A DNA stretch of 34,919 nt from NCBI RefSeq assembly GCF_024345415.1, contig NZ_JAGQBB010000024.1:1-34919 (forward strand), read 5' to 3'. Made by a program: the position numbers and the translations under genes. The notes beneath the pieces are model-generated. The model was not told the DNA's origin and ran no database searches. It worked only from the letters and a program-made list of their open reading frames with translations. Below are positions 27,559 to 34,919 of this stretch, in pieces. Position 1 is the stretch's first letter, and every line of letters begins with the position of its first letter. Source of the stretch: Synechococcus sp. Tobar12-5m-g. GTDB taxonomy: Bacteria; Cyanobacteriota; Cyanobacteriia; PCC-6307; Cyanobiaceae.

Positions 27559-28266
27559 GTGACCGGCCTGCCCGCTGCGGCCCGCCTCTGCCTGGCCGCC
27601 GGCCTGCTCGGCCTGGTGCTGTGCATGATCAATCAATTCAGCGCACCGGAGCTCAGCCCAGCCCTGGAGCGCGCCGCCGTGCTGGCCAGCCTGATGGCGG
27701 TGGGGCTGATGCTGGTGGCCCTGCTCTGGTCCCGTGCCAACCCGCTCGCCCCCGAGCTGGTGGAGCTGGAGGGGCCGCGGGGGCTGGAGCTGATCGCCGG
27801 ATTGCCTGGGGATCTGGCCGTCGAACTGGGCTGGGGCAGCCGCATGCTGCTCACCGCCACCCCGGCCGCCAGCCTGGTGGTGCTCTGGCAGGGGCAGGTG
27901 ATCCTGCGACGGGGGGTGCTGGCGCCACGGCCCTTTGCCCCTGGGGCGATCTGCCAGCGGGCACGGCAGACCGGCAAGGCCGTTTCTCTGGTGACCCTGA
28001 AGCTCTATCCCGGCGCCGACGAGTTCGGCGGCCTGCCGGCAGGAACTCCCGCCGTGCTGGTCCAACCGATCGGGGAAGGCGGCTGGCTGGTGCTGGGGGG
28101 ATGGTCGCCGCGCTGCTTCAGCCGCTCCGATGAAGCGTGGATCGAGGGCTGGGCCGAAAAGCTCAGAACGTCACTGCAGGGGTGGTGCGGCCCGGGCGGG
28201 AGCCAGGGCCCGGGGAGGACGGAGCAATCCGCAGCTGGGAGTTCACCCGACCACCCGGCGTCGTGA
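27559..28266 (+). CDS. Cofactor assembly of complex C subunit B (CCB2/CCB4-like)
   Basis: The 235-residue protein has two N-terminal membrane helices (about 5-24 and 36-58) and a soluble domain with TPAASLVVLWQGQVILRRG, YPGADEFGGLPAGTPAVLVQ and GGWSPRCFSRSDEAWIEGWA. The pattern matches CCB2/CCB4 proteins, which help attach the unusual heme c(i) to cytochrome b6 of the b6f complex. The GTG at 27559 is the best start; no in-frame ATG precedes the first helix. The last 34 codons, after the conserved domain, overlap the lptC-like gene on the other strand by 104 bases. The tail is proline- and serine-rich and probably disordered. Confidence 0.85.
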   Translation: MTGLPAAARLCLAAGLLGLVLCMINQFSAPELSPALERAAVLASLMAVGLMLVALLWSRANPLAPELVELEGPRGLELIAGLPGDLAVELGWGSRMLLTATPAASLVVLWQGQVILRRGVLAPRPFAPGAICQRARQTGKAVSLVTLKLYPGADEFGGLPAGTPAVLVQPIGEGGWLVLGGWSPRCFSRSDEAWIEGWAEKLRTSLQGWCGPGGSQGPGRTEQSAAGSSPDHPAS

Positions 28267-29308
28267 ACTCGGCGAGGCCGCCCGTTCCCACCCTGCCGAC
28301 CACCTGGTCGCTGCGGGTGACCTGCTGGTTCGCATCGCGATGCAGAACCACGCCGCCGCGGGCCAGGACCGAACGGGTCTGCCAGTTGTAGAGGCAATCC
28401 CGCGCCAGGAGTTTCTCGCCCGGCTGGCGCAGGTCGCAGCCACTGGGGATCAGGGCCCAGTGCTGATCCAGCTGAACCTCGAGGGAGTTGCCGCGCACCT
28501 GGAGCTTGCCACTGCGGCCCACGAAGGGCAGCAGAGTGCTGATGCGCTCGGTGGTGCTCGTCCAGCGGACGCGCTGGGCGTCGATGACGGTGTTCTGGGC
28601 CGGATCGGTGAAGCGCACCGGCGCCAGGGCATCGAGCACCTCGTCGCGGGTGTTGCCTTCAAGGGCGGAGGCGGTGAGGGTCTGAACGGGGCCCTTGCCC
28701 ACGCGCCGCTCTCCCAGAACGGGGCCGGCGGCCAGCAGGGCACCGGTGCTGGCGAACCAGTCGGCCCGGGCGACCCGCAGGTCGAGTTGCTTGTTCAGCA
28801 GGCGGGTGGGGCCGCGCAGCTCCAGCTTGCTCTGGTCGATCAGGAACAGGGCCGTCGTGGCGGTGAGGCGCGACGCTTGGTCGACCAGCATCGGCCGTCG
28901 GTCGATGGCGATGCGCTCCCGCTTCGGAATCCAGCGCACCCGATCCCCGGAGATCACCGACGGCTTGGGACCCAGCACCTGGATCCGCACGCCACCCTCA
29001 AGTTCGATCATCTCGCCGTCATTGAGAACAGTGCCACTGGCGGCCTCGATCCTGTAGCGGGGCTTGCCAGCGGCGTAGATCACCCCCCGCGGCCGTTTCA
29101 CCCTGGCCTGCCGCCCCTGCAGGTCGTAGCGGGCCTCCGGGCTGATCAGTTCCCAGGTTGGCCGGCCCTTGGCATCCTGCTGACGCAGGTCGAGGGCGCG
29201 GAACACAAACGGCTGGGGTTTGGGCTGCTGCACGGCCGCCCGGCTGCAGCCCAGCAGGGGCAAGCCGCCCAGCAGGGCCGTGAGCAGGATTGGCACCAGA
29301 CCCTTCAC
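28163..29308 (-). CDS. LptC/OstA-like lipoprotein of the outer-membrane LPS pathway
   Basis: The 381-residue protein begins at a GTG with a lipoprotein signal. Hydrophobic residues run to PLLGC (lipid cysteine at about 21), then AAVQQPKPQPF. Repeated beta-strand segments follow (GVIYAAGKPRYRIEAASGTV, IELEGGVRIQVLGPK, LIPSGCDLRQPGEKLLARD), like LptC/LptA beta-jellyroll proteins of LPS export. E. coli LptC is only about 190 residues; the longer two-part form is usual in cyanobacteria. A GTG 24 bases upstream is an alternative start. It follows metG by 14 bases and overlaps the convergent b6f assembly gene at the 3' end. Confidence 0.8.
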   Translation of the reverse strand: MKGLVPILLTALLGGLPLLGCSRAAVQQPKPQPFVFRALDLRQQDAKGRPTWELISPEARYDLQGRQARVKRPRGVIYAAGKPRYRIEAASGTVLNDGEMIELEGGVRIQVLGPKPSVISGDRVRWIPKRERIAIDRRPMLVDQASRLTATTALFLIDQSKLELRGPTRLLNKQLDLRVARADWFASTGALLAAGPVLGERRVGKGPVQTLTASALEGNTRDEVLDALAPVRFTDPAQNTVIDAQRVRWTSTTERISTLLPFVGRSGKLQVRGNSLEVQLDQHWALIPSGCDLRQPGEKLLARDCLYNWQTRSVLARGGVVLHRDANQQVTRSDQVVGRVGTGGLAEFTTPGGRVNSQLRIAPSSPGPGSRPGRTTPAVTF

Positions 29309-29322
29309 AGCCCATCCATTGG

Positions 29323-30897
29323 CTACAGCCACTCGATCGGCTCCAGCCGCGCCATCACCGGCGCCGGTTCCGGCAACGGCAGGCCGCACACCAAGCCACC
29401 CCACTGGAGCTGGGCCAGCCAGGCCGAGGGCAAGGACTGGGCCGCGTCGGAACCGCTGGCAATGGGCCCCTGGGCGAGCTGGAGCAGCATCCGTCCGGAG
29501 AGCTCCGGCAGCAGCGGCGCCAGCAGCAGGGCCACGTGGCGGCTGGCCTCCAGCACGGCATAGAGGTCATCGGCCACCTGCTGCCGCTCTTCTTCTCGCT
29601 TGATGCGGCTCCAGGGGGTCTGGTCGTTGAGGAAGCCGTTGGCTGTGATCGCCAGCTGCAGGGCCGCTTCAGCCGCCTGGCGGAAATCCAGCCGCCCCAT
29701 CCCCTCCAGCACCAGCTGCCGGGCCGTGGTCGCCGCCTGCGCCAGGGGGTGCTGGTCGGTCACGGCTGCGGACACGGCAGGAACGGCATCCGCGAACCAG
29801 CGGCGGGCCATCGAGGAGGTGCGGTTGAGCAGGTTGCCGATCGTGTTGGCCAGGTCGTTGTTGACCAGGTCGAGGAAGCGTTGCTGCTGGAAGTCGCCGT
29901 CCTCCCCGAAAGCGATGTCGCGCAGGAGATACCAGCGCACCGCATCGGTGCCGCAGTGTTCGAGCATGGCGGCCGGATCGAGCACGTTGCCCAACGACTT
30001 GCCCATCTTCTGCCCTTCGCGGGTGAGAAAACCATGGCCGAACACCTGGCGCGGCGGCTCCAGGCCAGCCGAGAGCAGCATCGCCGGCCAATACACGGCG
30101 TGGAACCGGAGGATGTCCTTGCCGATCACATGCAGCTGCGCCGGCCAGCCATAGCTGATGGCCAGTTCCAGGTCGGGCGGATCGCCCGGTTCGAGCAGGG
30201 CGGTGAGGTAGCCGAGCAGGGCGTCGAACCAGACGTAGAAGGTGTGGCCGGGGTGGCCGGGCACCGGGATACCCCAGGGAAGCTGGCGCCGGGAGATCGA
30301 GAAATCCCGCAGGCCCTGGGCCACGAAGTTCTCCACCTCACGGCGGCGGCTGGCCGGAGCGATGAAGCCCGGCTGGGTGATCAGGGCCTCGATCGGCTTC
30401 TGGTAGCGCGACAGCCGGAAGAACAGGTTGAGCTCATCGCGCCACTCCAGCGGGCGCCGGTGGATCGGGCATTCCGGATCTTCAGCTTCATGGGCGTCGT
30501 CCTTGAACTCCTCGCAGGCCACGCAGTACCAGCCCTGCTGGCGGCCCTCCACCACATCCCCGGCCGCCTCGACCCGCCGGTAGAACTGCTCGACGAGGCT
30601 CCGGTGGCGGGGGTCGCTGGTGCGGATGAAACGGTCGTTGCTGATCCCCCAGCGCCGCCACAGCTCCTGGTACTGGGCACTGACAAGGTCGCAGTGGGCC
30701 TGGGGGCTGAGGCCGGCGGCCTCGGCGGTGCGCTGGATCTTGAGGCCGTGCTCATCGCAGCCGGTGATCAGCAGCACTCGCTCCCCAATCAAGCGCTGGA
30801 AGCGGGCCAGGGCATCGCAGGCCAGGGTGGTGTAGGCGCTGCCGAGATGGGGCTTGTCGTTGACGTAATAGAGCGGTGTGGTGAGCGTGTAGGTCAT
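29323..30897 (-). CDS. metG: Methionyl-tRNA synthetase
   Basis: The 524-residue class I synthetase has the HIGH-type signature HLGS (17-20, within VNDKPHLGSAYT) and GCDEHGLKIQRTA. A zinc knuckle (C125, C128, C143, H146) and the KMSKS-type loop KMGKS (297-301) follow. The anticodon-binding helical domain is complete, and the protein ends without the tRNA-binding C-terminal module of longer forms, as is normal for the roughly 520-residue bacterial type. It charges tRNA-Met in the cytoplasm. It is followed by the lptC-like gene in the same direction and is divergent from the FAD oxidoreductase gene. Confidence 0.98.
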   Translation of the reverse strand: MTYTLTTPLYYVNDKPHLGSAYTTLACDALARFQRLIGERVLLITGCDEHGLKIQRTAEAAGLSPQAHCDLVSAQYQELWRRWGISNDRFIRTSDPRHRSLVEQFYRRVEAAGDVVEGRQQGWYCVACEEFKDDAHEAEDPECPIHRRPLEWRDELNLFFRLSRYQKPIEALITQPGFIAPASRRREVENFVAQGLRDFSISRRQLPWGIPVPGHPGHTFYVWFDALLGYLTALLEPGDPPDLELAISYGWPAQLHVIGKDILRFHAVYWPAMLLSAGLEPPRQVFGHGFLTREGQKMGKSLGNVLDPAAMLEHCGTDAVRWYLLRDIAFGEDGDFQQQRFLDLVNNDLANTIGNLLNRTSSMARRWFADAVPAVSAAVTDQHPLAQAATTARQLVLEGMGRLDFRQAAEAALQLAITANGFLNDQTPWSRIKREEERQQVADDLYAVLEASRHVALLLAPLLPELSGRMLLQLAQGPIASGSDAAQSLPSAWLAQLQWGGLVCGLPLPEPAPVMARLEPIEWL

Positions 30898-30998
30898 CGG
30901 CGGTGGTGAAGGGCCCGCTGCGCCGCCAGAGCGGCCCTGCGCCGGGGCTGGATCTTACCCAGCGCCCCCGGACCTTCAGAATCGCCCCGATCGCGCCG

Positions 30999-32804
30999 GT
31001 GGTTGCCATCAACAGGATCAACGACGACGGAGCCGCCGTGGTGATCTGGGGCGGCGGCAGTGGCGGCCTGGCGGCGGCCCTGCAGGCGGCCCGCGGCGGC
31101 GCCGACACGGTGCTGCTCACCCCCGGCCCCTGGCTGGGGGGGATGGTGAGCGCCGCCGGGGTGTGCTGCCCCGACGGCAATGAACTGAGCCCGTGGCAGA
31201 CGGGGATCTGGGGTGCCCTGCTGCGGGAACTGCAGCGCCAGGAGCCCGAAGGGCTGGATCAGAACTGGGTGAGCTGCTTCGGCTGGCGGCCCGCCACCGC
31301 CGAGGCGATCCTGCGCCGCTGGGTGGCGGCCGAGCCCCGGCTGCGCTGGTGGAACAACTGCCAGTTGAAGGCGGTGGAACGGCGCGGCACACGGCTGGAG
31401 GCCCTGGTGGTGGAGCGGGGCGGCCAGGCGATTCGGCTGACCCTTCAGGTGCTGGTCGATGGCAGCGACCGGGGCGACCTGTTTCCCCTGGCGTCGGTGC
31501 CTTTCCGGCTCGGCTGGGAAGCCCGTGACGAGTGGGGCGAGCCGAGCGCGCCGCCTCGGCAGCGGCTGGTGCAGGAGCCCTTCTTCCAGCGGCAACCGGT
31601 GCAGTCCCCCACCTGGGTGGCATTTGGCCAGCTGGGTGCTGGACCGTGCCCAGCCGGCTCGTTCCCCGCCGCACCCTTCGAGCGGGCCACCAAGCGCTTC
31701 GGCATGGAGCGCACCCTCACCTACGGGCGCCTTCCCGGCGGGCTGGTGATGCTGAACTGGCCCCTGCACGGCAACGACTGGCACGGCGAGCTGGGGCGGG
31801 CCTTCAGCGGCGATCCCTCAGCCGAGAGCAGTCTGTTCGAGCAGATGCAGGCCCACAGCCTCGCCTTCGCCGGCGCCCTGCGCGAAGCCTCAGCCGGCTG
31901 GTTGCAGCCTGTCGGTGTGTTTCCGGAGGCGGGCAGCGACAGCCTTCAGGGACCCTCGCCCCTTGCTCTGATGCCTTACTGGCGGGAAGGGCGGCGGCTG
32001 GTGGGGGTGAAGGTGGTGACTGAGCAGGATCTGCTGCCGGTGGGTGCCGGCGCCCGGATCGCGCCCTTGCCCGTGGGGATCGATGGGGCGGTGGATTCGA
32101 TCGCGGTGGGCAACTACGCCAATGATCATCATTATCCCGGCGACGACTGGCCCCTTGCCCCGAAGAGCTGTCGCTGGGGTGGCCGCTGGAGCGGCACCCC
32201 GTTCTGCATCCCCTACAGCGCCCTGGTGAGTGTAGAAGTGGATAATCTGCTGGCGGCGGACAAGGGCTTCAGCAGCAGCCACATGGCCAACGGCGCCACC
32301 CGGTTGCAGCCGCTGATCCTCAACATCGGCCAGGCGGCCGGGGCGGCGGCGGCCCTGGCAGTGCAGACGGGAACAGCCTTGGCCGACTTGCCGGTGCGGC
32401 GGCTGCAGAAGGTGCTGATCGACGATCCCCAGGCCCCAGCCGGGCTACTGCCCCTCTGGGACACCCCCTGGCACCATCCCGAGTGGCGGCAACGCCAGTG
32501 GCAGGCCCTGGAGGATCCGGGCCTGCTTTCAGAAACTGGCTCGTTGGACGGGGGGCCCGTAGGCAATCCCACCCGGGCACCGGCTGAACCCCATGAGCAG
32601 CACTTCAGCGGCACCCTGCGCCCGGATGGATCAGGTGGGTATGTCTTGCAAACTGCGGAACAGGATTGGCCCCTGATCACCCTGGAACCGGCTCTGCACC
32701 AATGGCTGCTGTTGCACAATCGACTATCAAGCGTGGACCTGATCGCCACCGCCAATCCCTGGGGTCCCTGGTTGCGGGCCTCGCGGCTGGCGAACTCAAC
32801 CTAG
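30999..32804 (+). CDS. FAD-dependent oxidoreductase
   Basis: The roughly 600-residue flavoprotein has an N-terminal dinucleotide-binding fold, AAVVIWGGGSGGLAAALQAA, followed by PWLGGMVSAAG, a pattern of the FAD_oxidored family. Further typical blocks are VLVDGSDRGDLFPLA, IAVGNYANDHHYPGDD, FCIPYSALVS, NLLAADKGFSSSHMANGA and NIGQAAGAAAALAVQTG. Its substrate is unknown. The start is uncertain: the GTG at 30999 leaves about 100 bases for a divergent promoter with metG. GTG codons further upstream (30903) would overlap that region and add unconserved residues. Confidence 0.85.
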   Translation: MVAINRINDDGAAVVIWGGGSGGLAAALQAARGGADTVLLTPGPWLGGMVSAAGVCCPDGNELSPWQTGIWGALLRELQRQEPEGLDQNWVSCFGWRPATAEAILRRWVAAEPRLRWWNNCQLKAVERRGTRLEALVVERGGQAIRLTLQVLVDGSDRGDLFPLASVPFRLGWEARDEWGEPSAPPRQRLVQEPFFQRQPVQSPTWVAFGQLGAGPCPAGSFPAAPFERATKRFGMERTLTYGRLPGGLVMLNWPLHGNDWHGELGRAFSGDPSAESSLFEQMQAHSLAFAGALREASAGWLQPVGVFPEAGSDSLQGPSPLALMPYWREGRRLVGVKVVTEQDLLPVGAGARIAPLPVGIDGAVDSIAVGNYANDHHYPGDDWPLAPKSCRWGGRWSGTPFCIPYSALVSVEVDNLLAADKGFSSSHMANGATRLQPLILNIGQAAGAAAALAVQTGTALADLPVRRLQKVLIDDPQAPAGLLPLWDTPWHHPEWRQRQWQALEDPGLLSETGSLDGGPVGNPTRAPAEPHEQHFSGTLRPDGSGGYVLQTAEQDWPLITLEPALHQWLLLHNRLSSVDLIATANPWGPWLRASRLANST

Positions 32805-32871
32805 TCCGATCACTGGACAATAGAACGAATATTACCCTGAGGCTGCTCAAGCCATAACTTGACCACCCACT

Positions 32872-32993
32872 CTCTTAGGGTTCTGACCAAAAACGGGGGG
32901 CACGCCCTACAAAGAACAGCATAAACTCCTTTCCTCACCTCCAACGATTGCCCATGTCTGCGACGAAAACATGAACTTAACTCTTAGGGTTCT
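32872..32993. repeat. 13-bp perfect direct repeat around a start codon
   Basis: The 13-base sequence CTCTTAGGGTTCT occurs at 32872-32884 and again at 32981-32993, 109 bases apart. The second copy lies within codons 4-8 of the methyltransferase gene; the first is in the AT-rich leader. The distance is not a multiple of three, so this is not a repeated peptide. It may be a duplication scar or a regulatory site. Confidence 0.6.
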
Positions 32994-34002
32994 AATCGAT
33001 TTCATTGCGCCTGAGACTCCACTCTATGGGCCCACTTGGGGCGTAACAAAGAATCTTATCCGCAGCCCAGTACCCCATGACCCCATGATGCTATGGAATG
33101 GCTTGCAGACAAAGTTACCACCAATGTTGGATTGGCTTCGAAATCACTATCCTCCTTATCCCGTACGCAAGTTTCTAATCGAGCAGAGTTTGCGTCGACC
33201 GCACAGCGAAGGAATCGCCCATCATTACGATGTCTCAAACGAGTTTTACCAACTCTTCTTGGACAAGAAGTTCATGTTCTACAGTTGCGCTGACTTCGAC
33301 CATGAAGCCGATACGCTTGAACAAGCCCAAACAAACAAAGCCAACTTTCTCTTGGGTCTGATTGATCCCCAGCCTGGCGAACGAATTCTTGATCTCGGGT
33401 GCGGCTGGGGCGGAATGCTGCAACACATCTACGAATCAACCGGAGACAGTGACAACATACTTGGATACACATTATCCAACGATCAGTTTGAGTATGCAAA
33501 CCAGCGACTTCCTTTTCGCGTTGAGCTTGAGAACTTCATCACTAAAGATTACGAGCCAGAATCGTTCGACAAAATCTATTCTATTGGCGCGTGGGAGCAT
33601 GTCCGTCCCAAGGACGTACCCGACGTGCTCAGTAAGTTGTACACGGCACTAAGTCCAGGCGGTCGCTTGGTTCAGCATTTCTTTTGCTCGCTAGTGGATG
33701 GTTACCATACGTGGCAGCTGGCGGGCCAATTTTACTTTCCCGGCTCGCATCCTCCGGCATATCCATCACAAGTTCGTGCATTCGAAGCGGCTGGCTTTCG
33801 CATCTCTGCTCGTTCGATCCACGATTATCGCCCTACCTTGCGTGCGTGGTTTGACAACCTTTCAGCCAATCAAGACCGGGCCATCGAGTTGGTTGGTCTG
33901 AGAACCTATCATCGCTACTTGGTGTTCTTTGCATCTGCCTGGCGTCTTTTCGATGAATCGAAGGCGATGCTTGTCCGCTATCGGCTCGATAAGCCGGTCT
34001 AG
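32971..34002 (+). CDS. CFA-synthase-like SAM methyltransferase
   Basis: The 343-residue protein has the cyclopropane-fatty-acid-synthase signature HHYDVSNEFY (84-93) with FYSCADF, and the SAM-binding loop ILDLGCGWGGML (139-150). A C-terminal part follows with HDYRPTLRAWFDNL and TYHRYLVFFASA. CFA synthases transfer a methylene or methyl group from SAM to unsaturated phospholipid chains. The usual N-terminal lipid-binding part is short or replaced. By eye its coding sequence is clearly less GC-rich than its neighbours and uses many AT-ending codons, which suggests acquisition from elsewhere. The ATG at 32971 fits, with a weak ribosome site. Confidence 0.87.
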   Translation: MNLTLRVLIDFIAPETPLYGPTWGVTKNLIRSPVPHDPMMLWNGLQTKLPPMLDWLRNHYPPYPVRKFLIEQSLRRPHSEGIAHHYDVSNEFYQLFLDKKFMFYSCADFDHEADTLEQAQTNKANFLLGLIDPQPGERILDLGCGWGGMLQHIYESTGDSDNILGYTLSNDQFEYANQRLPFRVELENFITKDYEPESFDKIYSIGAWEHVRPKDVPDVLSKLYTALSPGGRLVQHFFCSLVDGYHTWQLAGQFYFPGSHPPAYPSQVRAFEAAGFRISARSIHDYRPTLRAWFDNLSANQDRAIELVGLRTYHRYLVFFASAWRLFDESKAMLVRYRLDKPV

Positions 34003-34138
34003 CTTTTCTGGTCGTCAATCATACGTAGACCCATCCAGCAGCAAGTGATCAACAAGCTAGGAGCCACTCCCTTCGGCATCTGCCCTGGAGAACTTTCACG
34101 CAAACTAGGTTGCTGATGTCGTGAATCAATTCGATCGA

Positions 34139-34812
34139 CTAGGCCACGAAGCGCTGCTGGCGACCATGGCCAGCGACGTCCAACTTGCTTACCGTGCATC
34201 CGCGCAAGGAGCTTCTTCCCCTCGCAGTTGGAGCCAAAGCGCAAAGTTGGCCGGGCCCTGTGGGCAGGGTGATGGAGGCACAGCCGTTGACCCTGATCCC
34301 CAAGGAGGAGGCGCGGTCGCCCTGGGCCTCAACTTGTTGAAGTTCCGAGCCAGGTCCAGTATCGAGATTCTGGATGCCATCCCCGGAAACATTGATGATC
34401 GGTCTGACGCAAGCAGTGGTGAAGAAGGAATTGGTGTTTAGGGCGTTGATGGCGAACGCCATTGCGCAGGAAATACAGCTTCTATCGCCTATCAAGCTCG
34501 AACTATGCCTGGCTATGGTGTTTACCAAATCGGCGAACGCGTTCACTTCCGCAGTGGTCTTCAACAAGGTCCAGCTGATCTCCTGGCTCGTATCAGTGGA
34601 AGCCCAGAAAGATCCACCCGCCACCCAGCCGTTAGCCGAAGTGGTGATGGCATTGATCGCCGAAGCCTGCCGGAAGGCATCGCGATAGCCATCCATCATG
34701 ATGGTGAACTCCGATGTGTCGATGCTTCCGGAGGAATCGATCGAAAGGAACAGCTCCCCGCTTACCTGAGTGGCAGCTGTTGCGGCCTGGGGGCCCCCGG
34801 GTTCAGGAAAGA
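34139..34812 (-). pseudogene. DUF1194 (vWA-like) secreted protein gene, truncated
   Basis: The minus-strand frame reads AATAATQVSGELFLSIDSSG with the MIDAS motif DSSGS. TIMMDGYRDAFRQ, NGWVAGGSFWAS and VRPIINVSGDGIQNLDTG follow, then ASSLGIRVNG. This is the DUF1194 type of von Willebrand-like domain, which in cyanobacteria is usually exported. The signal peptide is missing: the frame upstream of about 34812 runs into an insertion-sequence end. After VNG the frame no longer looks like the family, and another frame there (ANFALWLQ) is as plausible, so a frameshift is likely. I read it as a gene broken at both ends. Confidence 0.65.
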
Positions 34813-34919
34813 TGTCACCCCTTTCATCCGTACACCCGGGGGCTTGAGGAGATGACCGATGCGTCGCTACAGCGAGGCCGTCAAGGCTGATGTGAGAAGG
34901 CGGATGAGCCCGCCGCACA
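34813..34919 (+). mobile_element. Left end of an insertion sequence, runs off the window
   Basis: A change occurs near 34813, where DUF1194-like coding (minus strand) gives way to TGTCACCCCTTTCATCCG. A leader of about 40 bases follows, then a transposase start on the plus strand. IS3-type elements start with TG, as here. The right end and target duplication are outside the window, so the boundary is estimated. Confidence 0.5.
34859..34919 (+). CDS. Transposase N-terminus (IS3-type HTH protein)
   Basis: Twenty codons remain in the window: MRRYSEAVKADVRRRMSPPH. This matches the start of helix-turn-helix transposase proteins of IS3-like elements common in cyanobacteria, in which the next residues form the DNA-binding helix pair. 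A GAGGAG ribosome site lies just upstream. The gene continues beyond the window, so the family subgroup and integrity cannot be judged. Confidence 0.55.
   Translation, partial: MRRYSEAVKADVRRRMSPPH

Overview
The window looks like chromosome from a high-GC unicellular cyanobacterium of the Cyanobium/Synechococcus type. Evidence: a PcxA/CemA-type proton-extrusion protein, a CCB2/CCB4-type cytochrome b6f assembly factor, a TPM-domain (Psb32-like) protein, a short cyanobacterial-type KdpD, a POR-like short-chain dehydrogenase, and at least six copies of the cyanobacterial HIP1 octamer GCGATCGC. Most of the sequence is clearly GC-rich. By eye, three zones are less so: about 13.5-16.4 kb, 32.8-34.0 kb and 34.0-34.8 kb.

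Layout. 1-1310 is a decay zone: the 5' end of a methyltransferase gene, a short cytochrome P450 N-terminal remnant and a multiply broken photolyase-like gene. 1456-3641 holds a Nudix-GNAT fusion, a small membrane protein and a POR-like SDR. 3713-11172 is a potassium module. A NarL-type response regulator and a membrane histidine kinase face away from kdpA-kdpB-kdpF-kdpC-kdpD, and this KdpD has no kinase half, so the divergent pair is a natural candidate for the missing signalling output. 11233-13504 (minus) encodes a CrtO-like acyltransferase and a CrtQ-like glycosyltransferase, suggesting carotenoid or lipid tailoring, plus a small alpha/beta hydrolase.

13.5-16.4 kb is an accessory-looking stretch of small envelope or stress genes. 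It holds a DUF421 gene cut by one in-frame amber codon, a transglutaminase, an exported CsbD-like protein, a tiny Lmo0937-type membrane protein and a DUF302 protein. It is followed by a GH3 glycosidase. Facing these on the minus strand are a four-histidine cytochrome b that overlaps a P-type cation ATPase gene, and a nitroreductase. A tRNA-Met(CAT) lies near 22.9 kb.

22972-27454 (minus) is a housekeeping run, terB - TPM - pcxA - cobU - trmL - LysM/M23 peptidase, tightly packed apart from the last gene. 27559-30897 pairs a cytochrome b6f cofactor-assembly gene with a convergent metG - lptC-like pair whose 3' ends overlap. The right end has a large FAD oxidoreductase, a low-GC CFA-synthase-like methyltransferase, and a decayed DUF1194 (vWA-like) gene apparently truncated by an insertion sequence that runs off the window.

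No CRISPR array, rRNA or phage module was seen. The points most worth following up are the kinase-less KdpD beside an unrelated two-component pair, the CrtQ/CrtO-like pair, the amber-interrupted DUF421 gene, the ATPase-cytochrome b overlap and the low-GC methyltransferase with its 13-bp repeat.
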